Source of the DNA: CAVRZY01 sp963725415
Lineage (GTDB): Bacteria; Acidobacteriota; Terriglobia; Bryobacterales; Bryobacteraceae
Length of the DNA: 64,000 nt
Assembly (NCBI GenBank): GCA_963725415.1
Contig: CAVRZY010000283.1
Coordinates: forward strand, 1-64,000
Direction: 5' to 3'
Below are positions 45,334-53,602 of this stretch, in pieces. The notes beneath the pieces are model-generated. The model did not search any database. It was not told the DNA's origin and saw only the letters and a program-made list of their open reading frames with translations. Position numbers and translations under genes: made by a program. How positions within the stretch are numbered: position 1 is the stretch's first letter; every line of letters starts with the position of its first letter.

Positions 45334-46644
45334 ATGGAGCAGGTCGTGGGCATCCGGGAACGGTGGCCTGCGCCTGGTGAGAGCACTCCGGCGATGATCG
45401 GCCATGTGCCAGTTCCGAACGAGCCTCCCCGCCCAGAGGTTCTGGAAGAGGTCGAGCGGATCCTGCACAGTCGCGAGTTCAGCGGATCTGAACTGCTTCG
45501 GAATCTGCTTTCCTTCCTGGCGGGACGGGCGATGGACCGGCCTGGTGAAAGCGCCAAAGAGTACGAGTTGGCGGTCGAGGTACTCGGCAAGCCGCCAGAG
45601 TTCGACCCCCGGTTGGACTCGGCTGTTCGGGTGCATGCCGGGAGGCTGCGTTCGAAGCTGGCCGAGTACTACCAGACCGAGGGGGCGGACGGTGCCGTCC
45701 AAATCGAGGTGCCCAAGGGCTCGTATCTGGTCTCCTGGCACTACCGGAGCGGCCAATACCCGGCCGGACAGCCGGGAAAAGTCGAGGAAGCCGGCGCTCG
45801 ACCGGGCATGCCGCGACACAGGTGGCAGTGGTTTGCGGCGGGCTTCGCCGCCGCCGTGCTGCTCGGTTGCGGAGCGGCATTGCTATGGCTGGCGGGCAAA
45901 CCTGGGGGCGTCCCAGCCCCGGTCAAGGCGTTCTGGCAGCCGTTTTTCGATTCCGCGCAGGAGCCCATGGTGGTCTTTTCCAATCACCGGTTCACCGGCA
46001 CCTCTGCCACTGGCTTGCACTATTTCCGGGACGGGATCGACTCTCCGGGCGAGCTGAACGACACCTACTCCGGAACGGGCACGGTGATGGCCGTCCAACA
46101 GTTAACCCGGCTTTTCCTGCTTTCCGGCCGCTCGCTCAGGTTGAAGCGGGCGGAACTCATGACCTGGGATGATGCACAGAACGCCAATCTGATCTTCATC
46201 GGTTCTCCGGAATCAAGCACGCCCCTGCGAGAGATTCCGTCGCTGGAACAATTTGCCTTCAAGTCGTCCCGTGTGGAACCACGCCTTGGTGTGGGAGGGA
46301 TTATCAACTTGCATCCTCAGCCCGGTGAGGAGCAGACTTACTTCAGCTCCGGGAAACCGTACACGTCGGATTATGCCATCATCGCCGTGTTGCCCGGCCT
46401 CAAGCCGGCACACCGAACTCTGATCCTGGCGGGGACGAACACCTACGGCGTCCAGGCCGTGGCGGAGTTTGTCTGCCGCGCCGACCTTGTCGCTGACCTG
46501 CTTTCGCGCCTGCGGGTACAAGGGCACAGCCGTCTCCCCGACTTCGAGGCGTTGCTGGAGGTGAAGGTCAGTGGGGGAGTGCCAGTCCGTGCGCGGCTTC
46601 TGTTGCTGCGCCTCCGCCCAGCCACGTCCGGGATTCGTCCATAA
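45334..46644 (+). CDS. Membrane-anchored winged-helix-type regulator divergent from the TonB receptor, 436 aa
   Basis: The N-terminal ~120 residues (VEEVERILHSREFSGSELLR, NLLSFLAGRAMD, KEYELAVEVLG, then DSAVRVHAGRLRSKLAEYYQ and VEIPKGSY-like VEVPKGSYLVSW) match the winged-helix-like domain commonly found next to acidobacterial TonB receptors. A single transmembrane helix follows (QWFAAGFAAAVLLGCGAALL), then a ~230-residue extracytoplasmic domain with PMVVFSNHRFTGTSATGLHY and LILAGTNTYGVQAVAEF, of no recognised family. The layout suggests a ToxR-like one-component sensor. It begins 373 bases from the receptor start on the opposite strand. Confidence 0.75.
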   Translation: MEQVVGIRERWPAPGESTPAMIGHVPVPNEPPRPEVLEEVERILHSREFSGSELLRNLLSFLAGRAMDRPGESAKEYELAVEVLGKPPEFDPRLDSAVRVHAGRLRSKLAEYYQTEGADGAVQIEVPKGSYLVSWHYRSGQYPAGQPGKVEEAGARPGMPRHRWQWFAAGFAAAVLLGCGAALLWLAGKPGGVPAPVKAFWQPFFDSAQEPMVVFSNHRFTGTSATGLHYFRDGIDSPGELNDTYSGTGTVMAVQQLTRLFLLSGRSLRLKRAELMTWDDAQNANLIFIGSPESSTPLREIPSLEQFAFKSSRVEPRLGVGGIINLHPQPGEEQTYFSSGKPYTSDYAIIAVLPGLKPAHRTLILAGTNTYGVQAVAEFVCRADLVADLLSRLRVQGHSRLPDFEALLEVKVSGGVPVRARLLLLRLRPATSGIRP

Positions 46645-46958
46645 TCCCAAAGACTTCTCACCGCCGAGACGCCGGGGATTTAGAGTCTTTCGGCGCTCTC
46701 GGCCGCCTCGGCGTCTGTTCCTAACCCGGCATAGCCGGAACCAGACAGGAAAATTCGTTACGATGCCGGAATGGGCGTCGAACTGTTAACGCTGCGCTAT
46801 TGCGGCAGAATTCGAAGAATTGCCCTCGTGAGACTTGCAAAGGTATGCCTCCCCGTTGCTCCTATATTCGGCACGACCAGCAAGAACGCCCGCGGGCCGG
46901 CTGCTCGAACTGTTGTGCTCTGGCGTTCGAACGGCAACTTACTGCCCAAATTCGCTAG
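46645..46958. other. Intergenic region up to the IS left end
   Basis: No gene is supported. It carries a CACCGCCGAGACGC...GCCGCCTCGGCGTC pattern (46660-46720) of the sort seen in dispersed intergenic repeats. The last four bases, CTAG at 46955-46958, flank the IS element. Confidence 0.4.
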
Positions 46959-48646
46959 GAGTCTGTCGGAGATAAGCTCCGCCACCCGCCTTCTCAATCA
47001 AGACCAGAGTGCGCTGGATCGCAGATTCTTGTCTCGATAACCGAGTGCCGAGACCCAGAGCGCGATTTTTCTGCAGTGCCGCGCCTTCGCCAGTCGGAAC
47101 TATGGCGAAATGGTCGCCAGATGGTCGCGAAATGGCCCTCTCGGTCACTTTCAGGCCGTTTGCGGCGACCAGCCGGAGCGAAACAGCTTTAGGAGGTTGC
47201 CAGTCAGGCAGATCAGCTTCCACTCCAGCCGCACACTGCCCACACCTCGGAAGCTGAAGCGGCGGAAACCGCGTCGCTCCTTGATCTGACCGAAGACCGG
47301 TTCCACGATGGCCTTCCGCATCTTGTAGATCGCATGTCCGGCCTCGGTCCGCAGTTTGTGCTGCATCGCCTGCTGGACGGAGGCGTCTTCCGGCGGCGGC
47401 TCGGTGGCCGACTCCACCTTCTCCCCATGCTTCTGCCGTCCCGTCGCAATGTAGAGCTCGACGCCGGCCACGCGTTCATCACTGACGTTGTCTTCGCTCC
47501 AGTACCCAGCGTCGGCACTGACGGCTTCCGGCTTGCGACCCGCGTTGGCTTCCACTTGTTCGATCATCGGCGCCAGTTGCTGGCTGTCGTTGGCCGCCTG
47601 CGTCACTTCGGCCGCCACGATCACCTGCGCCTGGCTGTCCACCGCCGCCTGTGCGTTGTAGGTCTGAATAAAGCTGCCCTTGTTGGCGCCATCCACCATG
47701 ATGCGGCTGTCCGGATCGGTGAAGTTGCGCTGCGCTTTCGCTGCCGGTTTGGCCTGCTCCGGAACCGGCACCTTGGGGTCATGTCCGCCGGCCTTTTCCC
47801 CCGTGCGCGCTTCCTGCTCGCGCCGCTCGGCGATCTTGGCCTCCGCTTCGGCCCGTTGCCGTTCGGCTTTCTCTTTGGCATCCTGCTCCAACTCCGCCTT
47901 CGCTGCCCGGATCTTCTTCAGCCGGCTTTCGCGCCGCGCCAACTCTTCCGGCAACTCGTCGCCGCGCTTGCCCTGGCCGTACTGCGCGTCCTCGGCCTCG
48001 TCCACTTCCGCGGCACGCCGCAGCAATTCCTCCACTTCCTGCTGCAGGCGCTGCTCGGTCTCGTTCATGCGCTCGCAGCTCATCGCCTTGTGCTTGCTGG
48101 CGTTGGCTTTGATCTTGGTCCCCTCGATCGCCACGTGGCCCAGTTTCACCAAACCTGCCTTCTCACAGATCCGCAACGCCTGCACAAACAGCCCCGCCAA
48201 CGCTTCCAGATGCCGCTTGCGAAAGGTGGCGATCGTGTCGTGATCCGGATGCGTATCCGCCGAGAGAAACCGGAACGCCACATCCTCGTGGGTCGCCCGC
48301 TCGATCTTCCGGCTACTTACCACCCCCAGGCAGTAACGGTACAGAAGAAGACGCACCATCATCGCAGGCTGATAGGCAGCCAAGCCCCGCCCATCGCCTT
48401 CATAGGACCGGTAGATCAACCCGCGATCGAGTTCCTCGATCAGATCGGCGATGAACCGCGCCAGGTGCCCCTTCGGCAACCAGTCGTGCAGGGATGGCGG
48501 CAGCAGCAGAGCTTGATCCAGATGGTCGGTTCGGAAGCGCTTGCCCGTAGCCATATCCTACGGCCGGACGAACGAACCTTCAAGACATTTCGCGGCGGAA
48601 ATGTTTTCGGGGGCGGAACTCGACGAAATCTATCTCAGACACACTC
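46959..48646 (-). mobile_element. IS1182-like insertion sequence, 1,688 bp, with terminal repeats and CTAG flanks
   Basis: The left end GAGTCTGTCGGAGATA (46959-46974) and the reverse complement of the right end, GAGTGTGTCTGAGATA (48631-48646), match at 14 of 16 positions. Both ends are bordered by CTAG (46955-46958 and 48647-48650), which could be a target duplication or a palindromic target. One transposase gene fills most of the element. The frame is intact, so the element may be active. Confidence 0.8.
47151..48554 (-). CDS. IS1182-family transposase, 467 aa
   Basis: The N-terminal domain (DLIEELDRGLIYRSYEGDGR, then YQPAMMVRLLLYRYCLGVVS and RFLSADTHPDHDTIATFRKR) is the DUF772-type start of IS1182/IS5-like transposases. 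VAIEGTKIKANASKHKAMS precedes a ~120-residue charged coiled-coil insertion. The DDE core continues with DSRIMVDGANKGSFIQTYNA, AVSADAGYWSEDN and the terminal IVEPVFGQIKERRGFRRFSF. It catalyses DNA cut-and-paste or copy transposition of the surrounding element. Confidence 0.93.
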   Translation of the reverse strand: MATGKRFRTDHLDQALLLPPSLHDWLPKGHLARFIADLIEELDRGLIYRSYEGDGRGLAAYQPAMMVRLLLYRYCLGVVSSRKIERATHEDVAFRFLSADTHPDHDTIATFRKRHLEALAGLFVQALRICEKAGLVKLGHVAIEGTKIKANASKHKAMSCERMNETEQRLQQEVEELLRRAAEVDEAEDAQYGQGKRGDELPEELARRESRLKKIRAAKAELEQDAKEKAERQRAEAEAKIAERREQEARTGEKAGGHDPKVPVPEQAKPAAKAQRNFTDPDSRIMVDGANKGSFIQTYNAQAAVDSQAQVIVAAEVTQAANDSQQLAPMIEQVEANAGRKPEAVSADAGYWSEDNVSDERVAGVELYIATGRQKHGEKVESATEPPPEDASVQQAMQHKLRTEAGHAIYKMRKAIVEPVFGQIKERRGFRRFSFRGVGSVRLEWKLICLTGNLLKLFRSGWSPQTA

Positions 48647-48666
48647 CTAGCGGCTTCCTGTATAAT
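48636..48666 (+). promoter_or_regulatory. recA1 promoter, possibly a hybrid with the IS right end
   Basis: A perfect TATAAT (48661-48666) lies 20 bases before the recA1 ATG. The best -35 candidate, CAGACA (48636-48641) at 19-base spacing or GACACA at 17, lies inside the terminal repeat of the IS element. The insertion has therefore replaced whatever lay upstream, including any former SOS operator. Confidence 0.5.
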
Positions 48667-48685
48667 CACCGGAGGACTCCCAACC

Positions 48686-49762
48686 ATGGATGAGAAAGAA
48701 CGCGCGCGTGCCCTGGGCCTGACTCTGGGCCAGATTGAGAAACAATTCGGAAAGGGTTCGATCCTCCGCCTGGGATCCAGGGAAGCGATCGTTCCCGTGT
48801 CCACGATTTCGTCGGGCTCCATTTCGCTGGACTACGCTCTGGGCGTGGGCGGGTTCCCCCGGGGGCGAGTCAGCGAGATCTTCGGTCCGGAAGCTTCCGG
48901 CAAGACCACCCTGGCGCTGCACGTGCTCGCCAACGCCCAGAAGGCGGGCGGCATGGCGGCCTTCATCGATGTCGAGCATGCCTTGGACCCGATTTATGCG
49001 CGCCAGCTCGGAGTGGACGTGGACAACCTGCTGGTCTCACAGCCGGATTGGGCCGAGCAGGCCTTGGAGATCACCAGCGCCCTGATCTCCTCCGGGGCGA
49101 TCGATGTGCTGGTTATCGATTCGGTGGCGGCCCTGGTACCCAAGGCCGAGCTGGATGGGGAGATGGGCGAAGCCTACGTGGGCATACAGGCGCGGCTCAT
49201 GTCCCAGGCCCTGCGCAAGCTGACCGGCATCGTCTCCAAATCCAACACCTGCCTGATCTTCATCAACCAGATCCGGGAGAAAATCGGCGTCATGTTCGGG
49301 AATCCCGAGACTACCAGCGGGGGCCGAGCTTTGAAGTTCTACGCCAGCATCCGGGCCGATATCCGCCGGATCGCTGCCATCAAAGAAGGGGACGTCGCCA
49401 TCGGGAACCGGACGAAGGTAAAGGTTGTGAAGAACAAGGTGGCGGCGCCCTTCCGGGAGGCCGAGTTCGACATCCTTTACGGGCAGGGGATCTCCCGCGA
49501 AGGTGACCTGATCGACCTGGGCGCGCTGCACAACGTGCTCGAAAAGAGCGGCTCCTGGTACAGCTACAAGGGCGAGCGCATCGGACAGGGCCGGGAGAAC
49601 GCCCGCCAATTCCTCAAGGACAATCCCGACGTGGCCGACAAGCTGGAAGCCGAGCTGCGCCGCCTGCTGGGGCTGGTTAAGAACGCTCAGCCCACTGGCG
49701 GCGGACCCGCCCCGGAAACCTCGCCCAAACCTATCCCGGCCGCGGCTACCCGGACGCGCTGA
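48686..49762 (+). CDS. recA: Recombinase RecA, first of two tandem paralogues, 358 aa
   Basis: ATG 48686 follows GGAGGA. The RecA core is complete: Walker A GPEASGKTTLALH, the catalytic Glu region DVEHALDP, Walker B LVIDSVAALVPKAELDGEMG, the mobile loop L2 FGNPETTSGGRALKFYAS, and the C-terminal domain. It forms filaments on single-stranded DNA, drives strand exchange and triggers LexA cleavage. Its sequence is clearly distinct from the next gene (for example QPDWAEQALEITSALIS versus QPDYGEQALEITAALVA), so the two are diverged paralogues rather than a recent copy. The IS1182-like element ends 39 bases upstream. Confidence 0.95.
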   Translation: MDEKERARALGLTLGQIEKQFGKGSILRLGSREAIVPVSTISSGSISLDYALGVGGFPRGRVSEIFGPEASGKTTLALHVLANAQKAGGMAAFIDVEHALDPIYARQLGVDVDNLLVSQPDWAEQALEITSALISSGAIDVLVIDSVAALVPKAELDGEMGEAYVGIQARLMSQALRKLTGIVSKSNTCLIFINQIREKIGVMFGNPETTSGGRALKFYASIRADIRRIAAIKEGDVAIGNRTKVKVVKNKVAAPFREAEFDILYGQGISREGDLIDLGALHNVLEKSGSWYSYKGERIGQGRENARQFLKDNPDVADKLEAELRRLLGLVKNAQPTGGGPAPETSPKPIPAAATRTR

Positions 49763-49808
49763 CGACTTTTCCTGAGAAACCACCCCGCCATTCGCCACGA
49801 TATAGAGG

Positions 49809-49957
49809 TAATCCCTCAGAAGGTGTGAAAAAATGCCCGCTTCACTTCGGCGGCCAGCAACGCAGGCCGGGGGCCTGCGCCACCCCAGCAACTGGCCAGT
49901 TTTGTGGGGCAGGTCCCCGACCTGCCCTGGCATTTTTTCGCACCTGCTGAGGCATTA
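49809..49957. repeat. 149-bp palindromic element with 29-bp terminal inverted repeats between the recA genes
   Basis: The left arm runs 49809-49837 and the right arm 49929-49957, matching at 26 of 29 positions (outer part TAATCCCTCAG versus CTGAGGCATTA). Inside are two further hairpins, GCAGGCC/GGCCTGC and GGGCAGGT/ACCTGCCC. Both ends carry a TA dinucleotide. There is no coding capacity, which fits a MITE-like element. Confidence 0.75.
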
Positions 49958-49983
49958 CACATAGGGTACCCAAGGAGTCTTCC

Positions 49984-51051
49984 GTGACAGACAAAGAGCG
50001 GCAGCACGCCATTGATGTGACCCTGAGCCAGTTGGAGAAGCAGTTCGGCAGGGGATCGATCCTGCGCCTGGGATCTCGGAACGTCGTTCCAGTGACGGTG
50101 ATTCCGAGCGGGTCCATCTCCGTGGACGCGGCCTTGGGCGTGGGAGGCTTTCCGCGGGGGCGTGTGGTGGAGATCTTCGGCCCGGAGTCATCCGGGAAAA
50201 CCACGCTGGCCCTACAGGTGGTTGCCGAGGCCCAGAAATCCGGCGGCACAGCCGCCTTCATCGATGCCGAGCATGCGCTCGACCCGACCTACGCGCGCAA
50301 GCTGGGCGTGGACACCGAGAATCTGCTGATCTCGCAGCCGGACTACGGGGAACAGGCGCTGGAGATCACGGCGGCGCTGGTGGCTTCCGGCGCGGTGGAC
50401 GCCATCGTGATCGATTCCGTAGCGGCGCTGGTCCCTAAAGCCGAACTGGAAGGCGAGATGGGCGACAGCCACGTCGGCCTGCACGCCCGGCTGATGTCCC
50501 AGGCTCTGCGGAAACTGGCCGGTTCGGTAGCCCGAACCAACACCTGCCTGATTTTCATCAACCAGATCCGGGAGAAGATCGGGGTGATGTTCGGCAATCC
50601 CGAAACCACTACCGGGGGGCGGGCCCTGAAGTTCTACGCCTCGATCCGTGCGGAGGTCCGCCGCATCGCCAGCATCAAAGAGGGAGACAGCGTCATCGGC
50701 AGCCGCACCAAGGTGAAGATCGTCAAGAACAAGGTGGCTGCTCCGTTCCGGGAGGGCGAGTTCGATCTCATCCATGGGGAAGGGATTTCCCGCGAAGGTG
50801 ACCTGCTGGATGTGGGCGCCGCCAACAACCTGGTCGAGAAAAGCGGGGCTTGGTTCAGCTACCGGGGCGAGAGGATCGGGCAGGGCCGCGAGAACGCCCG
50901 GCAGTTCCTCAAGGAGCACCCGGAGGTCACCCAGCGCCTGGAGGCCGAGTTGCGCGGCCTGCTGGGACTCCCCGCGCCGGGGTTCACCCCCAAAAAGGAT
51001 GTTGCCTCCGCCTCCCCGCTGCCTCAGAAAGCCGCCGGCGCCGGCGCCTGA
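49984..51051 (+). CDS. recA: Recombinase RecA, second of two tandem paralogues, 355 aa
   Basis: GTG 49984 follows AAGGAGT. Motifs are complete: GPESSGKTTLALQ, IDAEHALDP, IVIDSVAALVPKAELEGEMG and FGNPETTTGGRALKFYAS. The C-terminal tail (LRGLLGLPAPGFTPKKDVAS) differs wholly from that of the first copy. Both copies have GGRALKFY where E. coli RecA has GGNALKFY. Two intact RecA genes in tandem suggest functional specialisation, for example one constitutive and one damage-induced. The strong inverted repeat at 51068-51133 could end the transcript. Confidence 0.95.
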   Translation: MTDKERQHAIDVTLSQLEKQFGRGSILRLGSRNVVPVTVIPSGSISVDAALGVGGFPRGRVVEIFGPESSGKTTLALQVVAEAQKSGGTAAFIDAEHALDPTYARKLGVDTENLLISQPDYGEQALEITAALVASGAVDAIVIDSVAALVPKAELEGEMGDSHVGLHARLMSQALRKLAGSVARTNTCLIFINQIREKIGVMFGNPETTTGGRALKFYASIRAEVRRIASIKEGDSVIGSRTKVKIVKNKVAAPFREGEFDLIHGEGISREGDLLDVGAANNLVEKSGAWFSYRGERIGQGRENARQFLKEHPEVTQRLEAELRGLLGLPAPGFTPKKDVASASPLPQKAAGAGA

Positions 51052-51067
51052 GGGGGTCTCTGTCGCT

Positions 51068-51133
51068 GGAAAGCCCGTTTTGCGGCCCCAAAAAGCCCCG
51101 CATGCTCCCGAGAGGCCGAAAAATGGGCTTTCC
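51068..51133. repeat. 20-bp inverted repeat downstream of recA2
   Basis: GGAAAGCCCGTTTTGCGGCC (51068-51087) and GGCCGAAAAATGGGCTTTCC (51114-51133) pair at 18 of 20 positions around a 26-base loop. There is no T-run, so it is a processing or stability hairpin, or another palindromic element. Confidence 0.6.
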
Positions 51134-51146
51134 GCGCATATTTCTC

Positions 51147-51175
51147 TTTACATCAGCCCCGCAAACCCGCATAAT
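51147..51175 (+). promoter_or_regulatory. Promoter of the HU-like gene
   Basis: TTTACA (51147-51152) and CATAAT (51170-51175) are separated by exactly 17 bases. This gives a leader of about 100 bases before the ATG at 51283. Confidence 0.55.
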
Positions 51176-51282
51176 AAACTCGATTCGAGCGCTTTCGTTC
51201 GGATGACCAGGCGGTTGCCACGCAAGGAAATCCGGACCTGAGGCCCGTCCACGTTCAGATTGGGAGGATTTCGAGGAACTCT

Positions 51283-51588
51283 ATGGCTGAGACCAAGAGA
51301 ATGACTCAAACGCAACTGGTCCGAGAGGTTGCCGGCGCCTGCGCGGTCAACAACAAGGTCGCCAAGCAATTCTTGGAGGCCTACGCAGGCATCGCCGTTC
51401 GGGAAACCAAGAAGAACGGCGTGTTTGTGATCCCGGGCATTGGCCGGCTGGTGCGGGTGGAGCGCAAGGCCCGTACGGGGCGCAATCCGGCTACCGGCGA
51501 ACCCATCAAGATACCCGCCAAGAAAGTCGTGAAGTTTCGGGTAGCGAAGGCGGTGAAGGACGCCATCGTCCCCCCGAAAAAGAAGTAG
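51283..51588 (+). CDS. HU/IHF-family DNA-binding protein, 101 aa
   Basis: The fold is recognisable from MTQTQLVREVAGACAVNNKV, the dimer helices, and GVFVIPGIGRLVRVERKART, then GRNPATGEPIKIPAKKVVKF, where the arm and its conserved Pro (RNPATGE) contact DNA. It has a basic N-terminus and ends PPKKK. HU-like proteins bend DNA and support recombination and compaction. It has its own promoter and a textbook terminator, so it is a single transcription unit downstream of the recA pair. Confidence 0.9.
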   Translation: MAETKRMTQTQLVREVAGACAVNNKVAKQFLEAYAGIAVRETKKNGVFVIPGIGRLVRVERKARTGRNPATGEPIKIPAKKVVKFRVAKAVKDAIVPPKKK

Positions 51589-51637
51589 TCTGGTCTGCGA
51601 GCCGCGCCCCTCGGGGCGCGAATGCCTGAAGATGAAG

Positions 51638-51665
51638 AACCCCGCGAGCCATCGCGGGGTTTTTT
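51638..51665 (+). terminator. Intrinsic terminator of the HU-like gene
   Basis: AACCCCGCGA (51638-51647), loop GCCA, TCGCGGGGTT (51652-51661), then a run of T. A second GC-rich hairpin (GCGCCCC/GGGGCGC) lies at 51604-51619. Confidence 0.9.
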
Positions 51666-51717
51666 ATTCTTGAAGCCGAGTTGAAATCTGCTCAGACTTG
51701 CGGGCAGTTCAGGAAGC

Positions 51718-51888
51718 CTATGCTTGCTTCTTCTCTTCGGCCTTCTCCTCGCCCTTCAAGGCGTTCTTGAAGTTGCGGATTCCTTCACCTAAACCTTTCG
51801 CCACCTCAGGGATCTTTTTCCCGCCGAACAGGAGAACGGCGACACCCAAAATGACAAGAAGCTCGGGCAAGCCAATGGACCTCAACAT
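51718..51888 (-). CDS. tatA: Sec-independent translocase subunit TatA, 56 aa
   Basis: ATG 51888 follows AAAGGAGG. The product MLRSIGLPELLVILGVAVLL then FGGKKIPEVAKGLGEGIRNF has the short N-terminal membrane helix, the FG hinge and the amphipathic helix that define TatA/E. It forms the pore-lining oligomers of the twin-arginine translocase. This is relevant here because at least three proteins in the window carry Tat signals. No tatB or tatC is adjacent. Confidence 0.93.
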   Translation of the reverse strand: MLRSIGLPELLVILGVAVLLFGGKKIPEVAKGLGEGIRNFKNALKGEEKAEEKKQA

Positions 51889-51914
51889 AGGGCCTCCTTT
51901 GTCTGTCTCTTCTC

Positions 51915-51944
51915 ATTGTAGGTACCCCACACAACCCCCGTCAA
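51915..51944 (-). promoter_or_regulatory. tatA promoter
   Basis: On the minus strand TTGACG (51944-51939) and TACAAT (51920-51915) are separated by 18 bases, with the start codon about 27 bases past the -10. Confidence 0.6.
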
Positions 51945-52096
51945 GCTAAGAAAAGCCAGCCCTCCCCCGGTTCCGCACCACGCCACCCCGCCATTGGCCC
52001 CCCTGACGGCTCTTGTTGTCTGGGCTAGCCGGTGATGATAGACTCGGCATGTCTCCAGAGTCCGCCCCGACGATCTCTGGAGCGAAGGAGGCGCCT

Positions 52097-53602
52097 GTGT
52101 TCTGTGCTCATTGCGGAGCCGCCAATGCCGCTGACCGGCGTTTTTGCACTTCGTGCGGAACGCCGCTGGAACCGTCTGCATCCGCCGGCCCAGCCCTTCC
52201 GACGCCGGGTCCAGCCACGGCAGGGCCGCCTGTCGAGACTACGGCTCCAGTTTCCGGCCCGCCCCTGGCGTCCCTGGGCGACCGCCTGATCGCGGTCCTA
52301 ATCGATTCCTTGCTGATCGGTTCGGCATTCCTGGTGGCCGGGATGTGGATAGCGACGCGCTGGGGCGGTCTCACCGAGAGCGGCTTCTCGATCGAGGGCG
52401 GGCCTGCCCTGTTGGCCATGGCGGCCACTCTGCTGGTCGGGCTCTTGTATTACTGGCTGTGCGAGGGACTCTTCGGCGCCACTTTGGGCAAGGGCATCAT
52501 GGGCATCGCAGTGCGCCGCGCGGATGGCCGCAAGTGCGATCTGGCGGCCGCGCTGGTCCGCAACTTCCTCCGCATCGTCGATGGTCTCGCCGCCTACCTG
52601 GTGGGCTTCCTGATCGCGCTGTTCTCACCCTCGCGGCAGCGCCTGGGCGACCATCTGGCCAAGACCATCGTGGTTCAGACCAAGACCGCCGTGCCCGTCC
52701 GCGCCGTCCTGGTGACGGTTTGGCTGGCGCTGGCCGCGGCCAGCATCTGGGGCGCCTTCATCATTCACCGGGGTGCGATGACGTCTGGGCCGCCCTCGAC
52801 AACCACGGCGCCCTCCAAGGGCGTGGTGGCCGCCGCCGGCAATCTGAAACTGATCAACTTCGACTTCCTTCAGAGCAAGGACGGACCACCGCGTCCGCCT
52901 GCTCCCTACAAAACCGCCGACACGGTCTACATCAAGTACGACGTGGTGGGCTTCACCACCGACCAGGAGGGCAAGATCGATCTGCTGCTCCGCGCCGTGG
53001 CTATGGATCCCAACGGCCAGGCCATGCACGCTCCCTGGGAAAAGGAATTGCGCCAGACCATCCCCGACAACAGCCCGGTGAACGGCTCGTTCAACGTCGA
53101 GTTGCCGTTGTTTGTCCCGCCGGGCACGTTCAAGATCGACCTCCGGATCGAAGATAAGGTGAAGAACACCACCCTACAGTTCGCCCCGGTCTTCCAGGTC
53201 CAAGCCACCCCCATCCCGCCCGCCGACCGTCTGGAGATCCGCGATTTCGAGCTTTCCCTCTCCAAGGAGGGGCCGCCCGTCGCCTCCCCGGTTCTGGAGG
53301 GCGGCGGCACCATCTACATGCGCTGGAAGATGTTTGGGCTCCAGTTTCAAGGCGACCGCCTGGACTTCCGCACCGGGCTCAAGGTCCTCAGCCCGAGCGG
53401 CAAAGTGCTCCTGGAAGAACCAAACTACGTAGCCGTCAACGACCCTTTCGTTTACCATCCTCCGTCGTTCTTCCTGCCGATCACGGGCCACCTTAGCGTG
53501 CCCGCCGGGCTTGAGAAAGGCCTCTACACCGCCAAGTTCGAGATGCGGGACGGCTTCTCGAATGCCAGCCTGGAATACACGGCCCGATTTGAAGTTCGGT
53601 GA
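52097..53602 (+). CDS. Zinc-ribbon/RDD-family membrane protein with C-terminal beta domains, 501 aa
   Basis: GTG 52097 is chosen for its strong AAGGAGG and because it starts at the zinc ribbon: FCAHCGAANAADRRFCTSCG has four Cys in two pairs. A Pro/Ala linker leads to an RDD domain with three to four helices (LGDRLIAVLIDSLLIGSAFL, YYWLCEGLFGATLGKGIMGI, LRIVDGLAAYLVGFLIALFS). After another helix (residues ~215-235) come two beta-sandwich-like segments with parallel wording, LKLINFDFLQSKDGPPRPPA and LEIRDFELSLSKEGPPVASP. This suggests an internal duplication. Function is unknown; the stop overlaps the HAD gene (GTGA). Confidence 0.8.
   Translation: MFCAHCGAANAADRRFCTSCGTPLEPSASAGPALPTPGPATAGPPVETTAPVSGPPLASLGDRLIAVLIDSLLIGSAFLVAGMWIATRWGGLTESGFSIEGGPALLAMAATLLVGLLYYWLCEGLFGATLGKGIMGIAVRRADGRKCDLAAALVRNFLRIVDGLAAYLVGFLIALFSPSRQRLGDHLAKTIVVQTKTAVPVRAVLVTVWLALAAASIWGAFIIHRGAMTSGPPSTTTAPSKGVVAAAGNLKLINFDFLQSKDGPPRPPAPYKTADTVYIKYDVVGFTTDQEGKIDLLLRAVAMDPNGQAMHAPWEKELRQTIPDNSPVNGSFNVELPLFVPPGTFKIDLRIEDKVKNTTLQFAPVFQVQATPIPPADRLEIRDFELSLSKEGPPVASPVLEGGGTIYMRWKMFGLQFQGDRLDFRTGLKVLSPSGKVLLEEPNYVAVNDPFVYHPPSFFLPITGHLSVPAGLEKGLYTAKFEMRDGFSNASLEYTARFEVR

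Noticed and set aside
47334..48650. 438-codon plus-strand frame across the IS element
   Set aside because: Antisense of the transposase; the minus strand matches IS1182 transposases throughout.
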